Below are positions 51,784 to 60,048 of a DNA stretch of 64,000 nucleotides, in pieces (the stretch's first letter is position 1; each line of letters begins with the position of its first letter). The notes beneath the pieces were generated by a model. That model did no database searches, had not been told where the DNA came from, and worked only from the letters and a program-made list of their open reading frames with translations. The translations under genes were made by a program, and so were the position numbers. Origin of the DNA: Flavobacterium sp. ALD4 (GTDB lineage: Bacteria > Bacteroidota > Bacteroidia > Flavobacteriales > Flavobacteriaceae); assembly GCF_002836475.1 (NCBI RefSeq), contig NZ_PJBJ01000028.1, positions 62,001 to 126,000 on the forward strand, in the 5' to 3' direction.

Positions 51784-54252
51784 ATGTTAGATATAAAAGA
51801 TTTTTCAATTTTTGAAGACCAGGTTAGTTTTGACTTTAAAGGGTTTTTAATAAAAATCGGAAGTTACTGGAAGTGGTTTTTATTAAGCTTAATCATCACC
51901 TTTACCATCGCCTATCAGGTGAACATTCGCAAGAGCAAAGTGTATAGCATGGAGACGCTAATTTCTGTAAAGGAAGAAAGCAATCCGCTGTTTACCTCAA
52001 ATACTAGTCTTGTTTTTAATTGGGGCGGTACTTCTGACCAGGTGCAAACCATTTCGACCACGATACAGTCGAGGTCCCATAACGAAATGGTAGTAGACAA
52101 ACTGCAATACTATATTAATTATTTAGTTCAGGGTAAATATGCCCTTGAAGATGCCTATGGGGCAGTTCCGTTCTATGTTGAAATCGATAAGTCAAAAGGG
52201 CAGCTGGTAGGAAGTCTGATTGGAATTACTTTTGTTAGTGAAAGTGTTTATGAAATTAGAATTCCATTTGAAAGTCAAAATGCTTCATTAATTAGCTATT
52301 CAGATAATTCATATAGCAATACCGCTGTTGCAATAGGGGATTTCGTCAAGAGATATAAGGTTGGTGAGCGGGTGTCTTTACCGTTTTTGAATTGGAAATT
52401 ACAAATAAATGACAACCCCGGGTTGTATAAAGGCAATGAATATTTTGTTTCGTTTAGTGATTTTAATGGGACAGTCGCGGGGTATAAAGGGATAAATGTC
52501 CGTTCAGATGATAAGGGAGGTTCCATAATCACACTTGGAATGCAGGGGGGCAATAAGGCAAGAATGGTTAAATACCTGAATTCGACCGTAGAAATGCTTA
52601 TCAAAAGACAATTAGACAGTAAGAACCAATTTGCAACAAATACAATCGCTTTTATTGACAGTACGTTAATTGCGATGGAGTCACAGTTGAAAGAAACCGG
52701 AAATGAGCTAAAATCATTTAGGAAGGGCAAGAATATCTATGATATTGAAGACGGAGGGGCTAAGTTTTCTGATAAGATGCTCGAGTTTGATGTCAAGCGA
52801 GATGAAATAACCCGTAAAATAACATACTACAACTCTTTAAAGTCGTATCTGAAAAATAGCGTTGATTACTCGAAACTTCCGGCGCCATCAGTAGCGGGTA
52901 TTGACGATCCTAATGTGGTGACTAATGTTTCCAAATTGATTTCGCTTTCAGGGCAAAGATCAGAAATGGCTTATGCCGTAAAAAGCGATAAGATATTTAA
53001 GGATTTTGATAATCAAATGGCGGCCGTTAAAAATGTATTGTTAGAAAATATTGCTTCAGCAAAATCTTCTTTAAAATATGACCTGGCATTGATTAACAAC
53101 AAAATTAGTCAAACGGAAAGTACGATCAAGACACTTCCGGATGACCAGCAGGAATTAATAAAAATAAAGAGAAAGTATGATTTAAGCGACAATATCTACA
53201 ACACTTTTCTTCAAAAAAGAAGTGAAGCCGATATTGTAAAAGCAGCAAATTTGTCTGATGTTCATTTTATCGATCCGGCAAAAGATGTGGGTGGCGGGCA
53301 AATCGGTCCAAGAACATCCGCTAATTATGTTTTGGCACTATTTTTAGGAATTCTGTTCCCGTTGTTGTTTGTGTTTTTTATTTTTTTTATTAATAATTCC
53401 ATTCAAAACACGGACGAAATTGGAAAACTGACAAAAATTCCTTTAATCGGAGTGGTAGGTTTAAATAAAGAAATTTCGGACTTGGCTGTTTATGACAGGC
53501 CTAAATCAGCATTGTCCGAGTCCTTTAGGGCGATACGTTCTTCGCTTCAGTATTTGTATAAAAAGCAAAATGTAGGCGGTGCCAAAACATTGATGATAAC
53601 ATCATCTGTCAGTGGGGAAGGAAAGACATTCTGTTCCATAAATATCGCGACTGTTTTTGCGCTTAGCGAAAAAAAGACAGTTATTATAGGTTGTGATTTA
53701 AGGAAACCCAAATTATTTGACGAGTTTAATTTGTCTAATGAAGTGGGGATTGTCAACTATTTAATCAAGCAAAAAAGTTTGGAAGAAATTATCAATCATA
53801 CTCAGATCCCTTATCTTGACGTGATCCTTTCCGGCCCTGTTCCTCCTAATCCGTCAGAAATGATTATGAGTGATGGAATGGGAGAATTGATTGAAGAATT
53901 AAAGAAAACGTACGATTATATCATTTTGGATACGCCTCCGGTGGGATTGGTTTCCGATGCTTTGGAACTATCCCAATATTCGGATGTTACTTTATACATT
54001 GTAAGGCAAAATTTTTCTAAAAAGGAAATGATCACTTTGCTGAACAATAGGGTAAGACGAGGGGAGCTAGACAATGCTAGTATTATTTTCAATGGTTTTG
54101 AAAATAAGGCTAAATATGGTGCCGGATATGGCTATGGTTACGGCTATGGTTACGGTTATGGCCCGTATTCAAACGGGTATACTGATGAGGATAAACCAAG
54201 AAATTTCTTTGATGCAATCAGTAGAAAATTGGGTGTTAAAAGGAAAAAATAA
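51784..54252 (+). CDS. Polysaccharide biosynthesis tyrosine autokinase (Wzc-like)
   Basis: Wzc-type proteins control polymer length and export through cycles of tyrosine autophosphorylation. The 822 residues show a Wzz-like periplasmic part between two membrane helices (about 31-50 and 513-535), with a coiled region near 280-470 and the IKRKYDLSDNIYNTFLQKR GNVR-type element. The cytosolic BY-kinase has Walker A SSVSGEGKTF (about 605-614), Walker A' VIIGCDLRKPKL (about 631-642) and Walker B YIILDTPPVG (about 711-720). The tail (about 775-800) is a run of GY pairs, the autophosphorylation cluster. Preceded by the export lipoprotein and followed 25 bp later by the epimerase. Confidence 0.94.
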   Translation: MLDIKDFSIFEDQVSFDFKGFLIKIGSYWKWFLLSLIITFTIAYQVNIRKSKVYSMETLISVKEESNPLFTSNTSLVFNWGGTSDQVQTISTTIQSRSHNEMVVDKLQYYINYLVQGKYALEDAYGAVPFYVEIDKSKGQLVGSLIGITFVSESVYEIRIPFESQNASLISYSDNSYSNTAVAIGDFVKRYKVGERVSLPFLNWKLQINDNPGLYKGNEYFVSFSDFNGTVAGYKGINVRSDDKGGSIITLGMQGGNKARMVKYLNSTVEMLIKRQLDSKNQFATNTIAFIDSTLIAMESQLKETGNELKSFRKGKNIYDIEDGGAKFSDKMLEFDVKRDEITRKITYYNSLKSYLKNSVDYSKLPAPSVAGIDDPNVVTNVSKLISLSGQRSEMAYAVKSDKIFKDFDNQMAAVKNVLLENIASAKSSLKYDLALINNKISQTESTIKTLPDDQQELIKIKRKYDLSDNIYNTFLQKRSEADIVKAANLSDVHFIDPAKDVGGGQIGPRTSANYVLALFLGILFPLLFVFFIFFINNSIQNTDEIGKLTKIPLIGVVGLNKEISDLAVYDRPKSALSESFRAIRSSLQYLYKKQNVGGAKTLMITSSVSGEGKTFCSINIATVFALSEKKTVIIGCDLRKPKLFDEFNLSNEVGIVNYLIKQKSLEEIINHTQIPYLDVILSGPVPPNPSEMIMSDGMGELIEELKKTYDYIILDTPPVGLVSDALELSQYSDVTLYIVRQNFSKKEMITLLNNRVRRGELDNASIIFNGFENKAKYGAGYGYGYGYGYGYGPYSNGYTDEDKPRNFFDAISRKLGVKRKK

Positions 54253-54277
54253 CAGCAGGTTTTTTAAATTACTATAA

Positions 54278-55261
54278 ATGAAAGAGGGAGTAAAAAGTAG
54301 AATATTAATTACAGGAGGAGCTGGATTTATTGGATCTAATCTTTGTGAGTATTTTTTATCTAAAGGACATGAAGTACTATGCCTGGATAATTTTGCTACG
54401 GGACACAGGCATAATTTAAAAGATTTTATTAATAATCCACATTTTAGGCTTATTGAAGGAGATATACGAAATTCTGTTGATTGCCAAAATGCGGTAAAAG
54501 ACGTCGATTATGTTTTGCATCAGGCGGCGTTGGGTTCCGTGCCGCGTTCTATTAATGATCCGGTTACGACTAATGACGTAAATGTATCCGGTTTTTTGAA
54601 TATGCTGGTAGCGTCTACGGATGCCAAAGTGAAGCGATTTGTGTATGCAGCTAGCTCTTCTACCTATGGAGATTCAGCTGGATTGCCAAAAGTGGAGGAT
54701 GTGATTGGGAAACCGCTCTCTCCTTATGCGATAACAAAATATGTAAACGAACTGTATGCTGATATTTTTAGTAAAACATACGGCCTGGAAACAATAGGGT
54801 TGCGTTATTTTAATGTTTTTGGTCGAAAACAGGATCCTAATGGAGCCTATGCAGCGGTTATTCCAAAATTTGTGATGCAATTGATGAATCATAAAACGAT
54901 TACCATCAACGGAGACGGAAATTATTCACGCGATTTCACTTACATTGAAAATGTCATTCAGATGAACGAATTAGCAATGACTACAGAAAACCCGTCGGCG
55001 GTAAATACGGTGTATAATACTGCTTTTGGAGATAGAAATACCTTAAATGATTTGGTGAATTATTTGAAAGAAGATTTAGCAAAATATGATCCTGCGATAG
55101 CGGATGCTGAAGTGTCCTATGGTCCAAATAGAGCAGGAGATATTCCGCATTCTTTGGCCAGTATTGCTAAAGCAAAAGAGTTGTTGGGCTATAATCCGCA
55201 ATTTTCCTTACAGCAAGGATTGAAAGTAGCGATTGATTGGTATTGGAGTAATTTAAAGTAG
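54278..55261 (+). CDS. UDP-N-acetylhexosamine 4-epimerase (WbpP/TviC-like SDR)
   Basis: An extended short-chain dehydrogenase of 327 residues that interconverts UDP-GlcNAc and UDP-GalNAc or their acids. It has the NAD-binding GGAGFIG (13-19), the catalytic Ser/Tyr/Lys set in AASSSTYGD and SPYAITKYV, and the stretch LGSVPRSINDPVTTNDVNVS that is characteristic of the WbpP/TviC group rather than of GalE. With the dehydrogenase at 60049 (TviB/WbpO-like) it would supply UDP-GalNAcA. Substrate preference is inferred. Confidence 0.88.
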   Translation: MKEGVKSRILITGGAGFIGSNLCEYFLSKGHEVLCLDNFATGHRHNLKDFINNPHFRLIEGDIRNSVDCQNAVKDVDYVLHQAALGSVPRSINDPVTTNDVNVSGFLNMLVASTDAKVKRFVYAASSSTYGDSAGLPKVEDVIGKPLSPYAITKYVNELYADIFSKTYGLETIGLRYFNVFGRKQDPNGAYAAVIPKFVMQLMNHKTITINGDGNYSRDFTYIENVIQMNELAMTTENPSAVNTVYNTAFGDRNTLNDLVNYLKEDLAKYDPAIADAEVSYGPNRAGDIPHSLASIAKAKELLGYNPQFSLQQGLKVAIDWYWSNLK

Positions 55262-55382
55262 ATCGTTGTTGGTTAACTGTTATGATTTATGTTTGGTCAG
55301 TTATGGGTTATCCGTTAGTATATGTTGAGTTAAAGGATGGAGAATTATTTCCATTAGAGCAAAGATAACAAGGCACAAAGTG

Positions 55383-55459
<77 letters not shown>

Positions 55460-55467
55460 CTGAAAAT

Positions 55468-55842
55468 ATGAAAAGTTACAAAGATTTAGATATATACACG
55501 TTAGCGTTATCTTTATTTTTCAGAACGCATCATGTTTCATTAAGGTTGCCAAAGTATGAATTATACGAATTAGGGAGCCAAATTAGGAGGTCTTCTGATT
55601 CTGTGGTAACTAATATTGTAGAGGGATACGGAAGAAAACGATATAAGATGGACTTTATCAAGTTTTTAACGTATTCTCATGCGAGTAATTTGGAAACAAT
55701 TTGCCATATAGAAAAATTAATAGTGCTTTACCCAGACCTATTGAGTGAAATGATTGTTCTTCAAAAAGAGTACGATATCTTGGGTGCAAAATTGTTTTCT
55801 TTTTTACGTTATGTTGAAAATAATTGGAATAAATTTGAATAG
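55468..55842 (+). CDS. Four-helix-bundle protein (S23/IVP family)
   Basis: A 124-residue all-helical protein of the family also found inside intervening sequences of 23S rRNA genes. Typical marks are KSYKDLDIYTLALSL at the start, ELGSQIRRSSDSVVTNIVEGYGR (about 36-58, split over helix 2) and FLTYSHASNLETICHIEKL. It is a common stray gene in Bacteroidota polysaccharide loci. Its role is unknown. It is bracketed by short tandem repeats on both sides and breaks the sequence of sugar-nucleotide genes, which suggests insertion as a passenger. Confidence 0.9.
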   Translation: MKSYKDLDIYTLALSLFFRTHHVSLRLPKYELYELGSQIRRSSDSVVTNIVEGYGRKRYKMDFIKFLTYSHASNLETICHIEKLIVLYPDLLSEMIVLQKEYDILGAKLFSFLRYVENNWNKFE

Positions 55843-55902
55843 AGAGTTTTCTTTTGATTGTTATGAGTTATTTATAGATAAGCTATAGGATTGACTTTTA
55901 CC

Positions 55903-55963
55903 TCTAACCGACAACAGAAAACCGACAACAGAAAACCGACAGCAGAGAACAGAAAACAGAAAA
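55903..55963. repeat. Imperfect ACCGACAACAGAA-type tandem repeat
   Basis: About three copies of ACCGACAACAGAA with variants, then CAGAGAACAGAAAACAGAAAA. It resembles the CCGAAAA tract on the other side of the four-helix-bundle gene in composition. It is in frame with the following dehydrogenase gene and artificially extends its open frame. Confidence 0.75.
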
Positions 55964-55971
55964 TAAAAGAA

Positions 55972-57363
55972 ATGAAAATTACAAAAATTTGTTGCATTGG
56001 AGCAGGATATGTAGGTGGACCTACAATGGCCGTTATAGCACAAAAATGCCCAAAGATCGAAGTTACAGTTGTTGACTTAAATGCAGAACGAATTGCCGCT
56101 TGGAACGATGAGGATTTGGATAATATTCCTATTTACGAACCGGGATTGGATAAAATTGTTGGAGAAGCAAGGGGAAGAAACTTATTCTTTTCTACCGATG
56201 TTGAAAAAGCAATTGACGAGGCCCAAGTTATTTTTATCTCAGTTAATACGCCCACCAAAACGTATGGGAAAGGAAAAGGTATGGCAGCCGATTTAAAGTA
56301 CATCGAATTATGCGCCAGGCAAATTGCCAAGATTGCCAAAGACGATAAAATTGTAGTTGAAAAATCAACGCTACCGGTGCGAACTGCAGAGGCCATCAAA
56401 AGTATTTTAGATAATACTGGTAATGGGGTGCAGTTTCAGATTCTTTCTAACCCAGAATTTTTGGCTGAAGGAACTGCGGTGCAAGATTTGTTAAACCCGG
56501 ATCGAATATTAATTGGAGGGGATGCTACTGAGGAAGGACAAAAAGCAATACAAGCACTTGTTGACGTGTATGCCAATTGGGTGCCTTTGGATAAAATATT
56601 AACTACAAACGTTTGGTCATCAGAATTGTCAAAATTGACCGCCAATGCATTTTTGGCACAAAGAATCTCTTCCGTAAATGCAATGTCAGAACTTTGTGAG
56701 AAAACGGGCGCCGATGTGAATGAAGTGGCAAAAGCCATTGGTATGGACAGCAGGATAGGGGCTAAATTCCTTAAAGCTTCTGTTGGTTTTGGAGGCTCTT
56801 GTTTTCAAAAAGATATTCTGAATTTGGTTTATATTGCAAAATCCTATGGATTGCAAGAAGTGGCTGATTATTGGGAACAGGTGATTATTATGAACGACCA
56901 CCAAAAAAGACGTTTTTCCAATAAAATAGTGCAAACCTTATATAATACGGTAGCTGACAAAAAAATTGCTTTTTTGGGATGGGCTTTCAAAAAAGACACC
57001 AACGACACCAGAGAATCAGCAGCGATTTATGTTGCAGATGATTTGATCAATGAGCAGGCGCAAATTGCTGTGTATGACCCCAAAGTGTCTGCCAAAAAAG
57101 TTTTAGCCGACCTAGATAATCTCGAAACCCGAACCACAGAAAAAAACAGGGCTTGCTTGACTTCGTTTGCCGATCCATATGAAGCCTGCGCAAATGCGCA
57201 TGCCATAGCCGTGCTGACCGAATGGGATGAGTTCGTGCAGTACGATTGGCAAAAAATATATGATTCCATGCAGAAGCCAGCTTTTGTTTTTGACGGAAGA
57301 AATATTTTAGATCGTTCTCAAATGGAAGCTATCGGGTTTGTATATCAGGCCATAGGTTCTTAG
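55972..57363 (+). CDS. ugd: UDP-glucose 6-dehydrogenase
   Basis: This enzyme oxidises UDP-glucose to UDP-glucuronate for polysaccharide synthesis. I start at the ATG at 55972 ([23 protein letters not shown]); an upstream in-frame ATG at 55891 would add 27 residues encoded by repeat DNA. The 463-residue chain has the NAD motif GAGYVG (10-15), [34 protein letters not shown] and the catalytic Cys in [17 protein letters not shown]. The form resembles the UGDH group shared with animals. Expected to feed GlcA units into the polymer. Confidence 0.93.
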   Translation: MKITKICCIGAGYVGGPTMAVIAQKCPKIEVTVVDLNAERIAAWNDEDLDNIPIYEPGLDKIVGEARGRNLFFSTDVEKAIDEAQVIFISVNTPTKTYGKGKGMAADLKYIELCARQIAKIAKDDKIVVEKSTLPVRTAEAIKSILDNTGNGVQFQILSNPEFLAEGTAVQDLLNPDRILIGGDATEEGQKAIQALVDVYANWVPLDKILTTNVWSSELSKLTANAFLAQRISSVNAMSELCEKTGADVNEVAKAIGMDSRIGAKFLKASVGFGGSCFQKDILNLVYIAKSYGLQEVADYWEQVIIMNDHQKRRFSNKIVQTLYNTVADKKIAFLGWAFKKDTNDTRESAAIYVADDLINEQAQIAVYDPKVSAKKVLADLDNLETRTTEKNRACLTSFADPYEACANAHAIAVLTEWDEFVQYDWQKIYDSMQKPAFVFDGRNILDRSQMEAIGFVYQAIGS

Positions 57364-57454
57364 ATTTAATGCTAACTTCCCTCTTGAAAGGGGTAGGGGG
57401 TGTGTTTTTTTTTAGCACTGCTTTTCAGTACATTAATAAAAAAGTCAATGTTAG

Positions 57455-57586
57455 TTGAATAATGATTTGCGTTGGAAAATCATGGAGAAGTATCGAGATC
57501 AGTTGGGTGCGTAAGAGGTTCTCTATACAATTATAGGTTATTAAAACTAGCGTTTGAATAACCTATAATCACTCGAAGTGACGCGG
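57455..57586. repeat. Composite palindromic element, upstream copy
   Basis: It contains ATGATTTGCG followed by AAAATCAT, GTATCGAG facing a degenerate arm, and ATAGGTTATT (about 57531) paired with AATAACCTAT, ending in CACTCGAAGTGACG. The same order of short inverted arms recurs four times downstream of the upxY-like gene, where the copies are more alike to each other than to this one. Confidence 0.75.
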
Positions 57587-57639
57587 GAGAAAAAATGTAT
57601 TGAGAACCATTTTTGATTTTAGTTTTTAAGTATTCAAGA

Positions 57640-57659
57640 TAATTCGCCGCGGCGAATTA
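57640..57659. promoter_or_regulatory. 20-bp perfect palindrome, possible operator or hairpin
   Basis: TAATTCGCCGCGGCGAATTA reads the same on both strands. Its GC core stands out in an AT-rich spacer, 104 bp ahead of the upxY-like start. There is no T run, so it is not a standard terminator. It may bind a dimeric regulator. Confidence 0.4.
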
Positions 57660-57763
57660 CCCGAACTGACCAAAAACTAATTAGACCCAAAGCATTAAAT
57701 TAATACAGCCAACTGGCTAACAATAGTAACGGGATTTATTATTCCAAAAAATAAAATTGCGAA

Positions 57764-58228
57764 ATGAACTGGTATGTAGTTTACACAAAACCGAAATGGG
57801 AAAAAAAAGTAGCCGAGCAGTTAACTCAGTTCGGTGTTGAATGTTATTGTCCGCTGATCACAGTAGTGCGTCAATGGTCAGACCGAAAGAAAAAAGTGGA
57901 AGTGCCTCTTTTTAATTCCTATGTATTCGTTCAGCTGGAAGAAAAGGATAGAAACTTGGTGTTTCAATCGGCAGGAGCGGTGCGTTATTTATTTTGGTTG
58001 GGGAAACCTGCCATTGTTCGTGATGAAGAAATCAATACTATTAAAGACTGGCTTAGCACGCCAGATCAATGCGATGTTTCATTAGCTGCCTTTCAAATCG
58101 GGGATAAAATCATATTGGAATCTGGGCCCTTCATAGCGCAGGAGGCTACTGTGCAAGAAATCAAAAACACCCATTATGTTCTAGTTTTGGAATCAATGGG
58201 CTGTACCTTAAAAATGAATTTTAAATAA
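57764..58228 (+). CDS. NusG-like transcription antiterminator of the UpxY family
   Basis: UpxY-type proteins are NusG paralogues that let RNA polymerase read through capsule operons. The 154 residues have the NusG N-terminal domain (MNWYVVYTKPKWEKKVAEQL, then NSYVFVQLEEKDRNLVFQSAGAV split over its beta sheet) to about residue 100. A short KOW domain follows, starting at FQIGDKIILESGPFIAQEATV (about 110-130) and ending LKMNFK. The 3' end (from about 58071) is part of a tandem array with four units, so alternative KOW-domain ends lie directly downstream. The array is followed by a new promoter and the rest of the polysaccharide operon. Confidence 0.9.
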   Translation: MNWYVVYTKPKWEKKVAEQLTQFGVECYCPLITVVRQWSDRKKKVEVPLFNSYVFVQLEEKDRNLVFQSAGAVRYLFWLGKPAIVRDEEINTIKDWLSTPDQCDVSLAAFQIGDKIILESGPFIAQEATVQEIKNTHYVLVLESMGCTLKMNFK

Positions 58229-59552
58229 TCTTCTCTGTTCTTTTCTTGAAAAGCTGCTTGTTAATCTATTTACCCACAAACTCCCGATTTGCGTCAGTTC
58301 GAGTTGAGCAATGATTTGCGCTAGAAAATCATTGCGAAGTATCGAGAACAGTTGAGTACTTAAAACTTCTCGATACAATTATACGATATTAAAACTAACG
58401 TTTAAATAGGTGTAACCACTCGAAGTGACGGCAGTTGTTGCGATGTTTTATTAGAGCCTTTTCAAATCGGGGACAAAATCACCTTGGAATCTGGGCCCTT
58501 CATTTCGCAGGAGGCTACTGTGCAAGAAATCAAAAACACCAATTATGTTCTGGTTTTGGAATCAATGGGCTGTACCTTAAAAATGAATTTTAAATAATCT
58601 TCTCTATTCTTTTCTTGAAAAGCTGCTTGTTAATCTATTTACCCACAAAGTCCCGATTTGCGTCAGTTCGAGTTGAGCAATGATTTGTGCTAGAAAATCA
58701 TTGCGAAGTATCGAGAACAGTTGAGTACTTAAAACTTCTCGATACAATTATAAGATATTAAAACTAACGTTTAAATAGGTATAACCACTCGAAGTGACGG
58801 CAGTTGTTGCGATGTTTCATTAGAGGCTTTTCAAATCGGGGATAAAATCAACTTGGAACCGGGCCCTTCATTTCGCAGGATGCTACCGTACAAGAAATCA
58901 AAAACACCCATTATGTTCTGGTTTTGGAATCAATGGGCTGTACCTTAAAAATGAATTTTAAATAATCTTCTCTGTTCTTTTCTTGAAAAGCTGCTTGTTA
59001 ATCTATTTGCCCATAAACTCTCGATTTGTGTCAGTTCGAGTTGAGCAATGATTTGTGCTAGAAAATCATTGCGAAGTATCGAGAACCTTTGAGTACTTAA
59101 AACTTCTCGATACAGTTATACGATATTAAAACTAACGTTTAAATCGGTATAACCACTCGAAGTGACGGCAGTTGTTGCGATGTTTCATTAGAGGCTTTTC
59201 AAATCGGGACAAAATCATTCTGGAATCTGGGCCCTTCATTGCTCAGCAGGCTACTGTACAAGAAATCAAAAACACCTATTATGTTCTAGTTGTGGAATCA
59301 ATGGGCTGTACCTTAAAAATGAATTTTAAATAATCTTCTCTGTTCTTTTCTTGAAGTGCCAGTTATTAACTATTTGGGCACAAACTCCCAATTTGCGTCA
59401 GTTCGAGTTGAGCAATGATTTGCGCTAGAAAATCATTGCGAAGTATCGAGAACAGTTGAGTACTTAAAACTTCTCGATATAATTATACGATATTAAAACT
59501 AACGTTTAAATAGGTATAACCACTCGAAGTGACGGTAGTTGTTGCGATGTTT
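58071..59552 (+). repeat. Tandem array, period about 368 bp, of the upxY 3' end plus palindromic element
   Basis: The anchor GCGATGTT occurs at 58071, 58440, 58809, 59177 and 59544, giving steps of 369, 369, 368 and 367 bp. Each unit holds about 160 bp coding for the KOW-domain end of the UpxY-like protein, then about 205 bp of non-coding DNA with the palindromic element. Unit 1 is part of the real gene. In unit 2 the coding part (58441-58597) is still fully in frame, from DVLLEPFQIGDKITLESGPF to LKMNFK and stop. Units 3 and 4 have single-base deletions near 58863 and 59206. A degenerate fifth element trails to about 59650. Confidence 0.92.
58441..58597 (+). pseudogene. In-frame, start-less KOW-domain copy of the upxY gene
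   Basis: The codons run without a stop from GAT GTT at 58442 to the TAA at 58597. Compared with the real gene there are substitutions (SLAAFQ to LLEPFQ, KIILE to KITLE, FIAQE to FISQE, NTHYV to NTNYV) but no indel. There is no start codon or N-terminal domain, so by itself it is silent. Confidence 0.75.
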
Positions 59553-59926
59553 TGTGATGGTCGGTTCGATTGTGTCAGCTTGATTGCATCAGTTCGTACT
59601 GTGTAATGATTTGAACTAGAAAACCATTGCGAAGTATAATGAATGGTTCTGTACTGATTTCTGCCTCTGTCAAAAGTAATCCTTAGCATAGTGCGATCAT
59701 ATTTAAATTGCTAAAGAGAACAATAATTAGTACATCTTTCTTACATAATTCACTCTAACTGAAATTTAGGCCCTCACCTAATTAGGTGATATTTTTGTCT
59801 AAAAAAAACCATTAAATCGGCCGCTGTTATCTGGTAATGAACGACTTATCTTTCCTGTGTTTGGACAGTGATTTTCGGATGTTTTATAAAGTTAAAAAGT
59901 TAGTGAAAAGAATAATTTAATGTCGC
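59553..59926. other. Spacer between the KOW array and the polysaccharide promoter
   Basis: The left part to about 59650 is a degenerate copy of the palindromic element (ATGATTTGAACTAGAAAACCATT region). The rest has no gene. No rho-independent terminator with a clean U tail was found. Confidence 0.5.
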
Positions 59927-59934
59927 TATATTTG
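59927..59934 (+). promoter_or_regulatory. -7 element of the second polysaccharide operon
   Basis: TATATTTG is a perfect TAnnTTTG. The -33 region has only a weak match (TTAGTG near 59900). The gene start is 115 bp downstream, leaving an unusually long leader for this genome. Confidence 0.65.
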
Positions 59935-59940
59935 CAAGTT

Positions 59941-60000
59941 CAATGTTTTCCCACTTTATATCACATTCTTGTGGGTGGGAACTGCGTAGCGGTGGCGTAC
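59941..60000 (+). promoter_or_regulatory. Operon leader with nested hairpin and ops-like sequence
   Basis: TTCCCAC (59948-59954) pairs perfectly with GTGGGAA (59975-59981), and inside the loop CACA (59962-59965) can pair with TGTG (59970-59973). Just after it, AGCGGTGGCGTAC (59988-60000) matches the enterobacterial ops element GGCGGTAGCGTGC at 10 of 13 positions. Ops pauses polymerase and recruits the NusG paralogue RfaH. Here a NusG paralogue (UpxY-like) is encoded next door. Function is inferred from position and similarity only. Confidence 0.5.
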
Positions 60001-60048
60001 ATTTAACAATATGCTCATAAAAATGTGCAAAGAATTACTTGAAGATAG

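Larger units (their letters stand above)
57364..57763. other. 400-bp spacer before the upxY-like gene with palindromic element
   Basis: It holds one copy of the composite palindromic element (about 57455-57586), a 20-bp perfect GC-rich palindrome at 57640-57659, and a fragment CCCTCTTGAAAGGGG near 57381. I see no open reading frame and no strong TAnnTTTG promoter, so the start of transcription of the next gene is unclear. Confidence 0.6.

Noticed and set aside
55891-55971. Upstream extension of ugd by 27 codons
   Set aside because: It is encoded by simple-repeat DNA and precedes the normal start of the family.
58071-59552. Array with 368-bp period as CRISPR or as rRNA-like repeats
   Set aside because: Units carry a recognisable coding end of the neighbouring gene and there are no unique spacers between them.
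59483-59689. 68-codon minus-strand open frame in the repeat array
   Set aside because: It lies on the palindromic repeat element and has no family resemblance.
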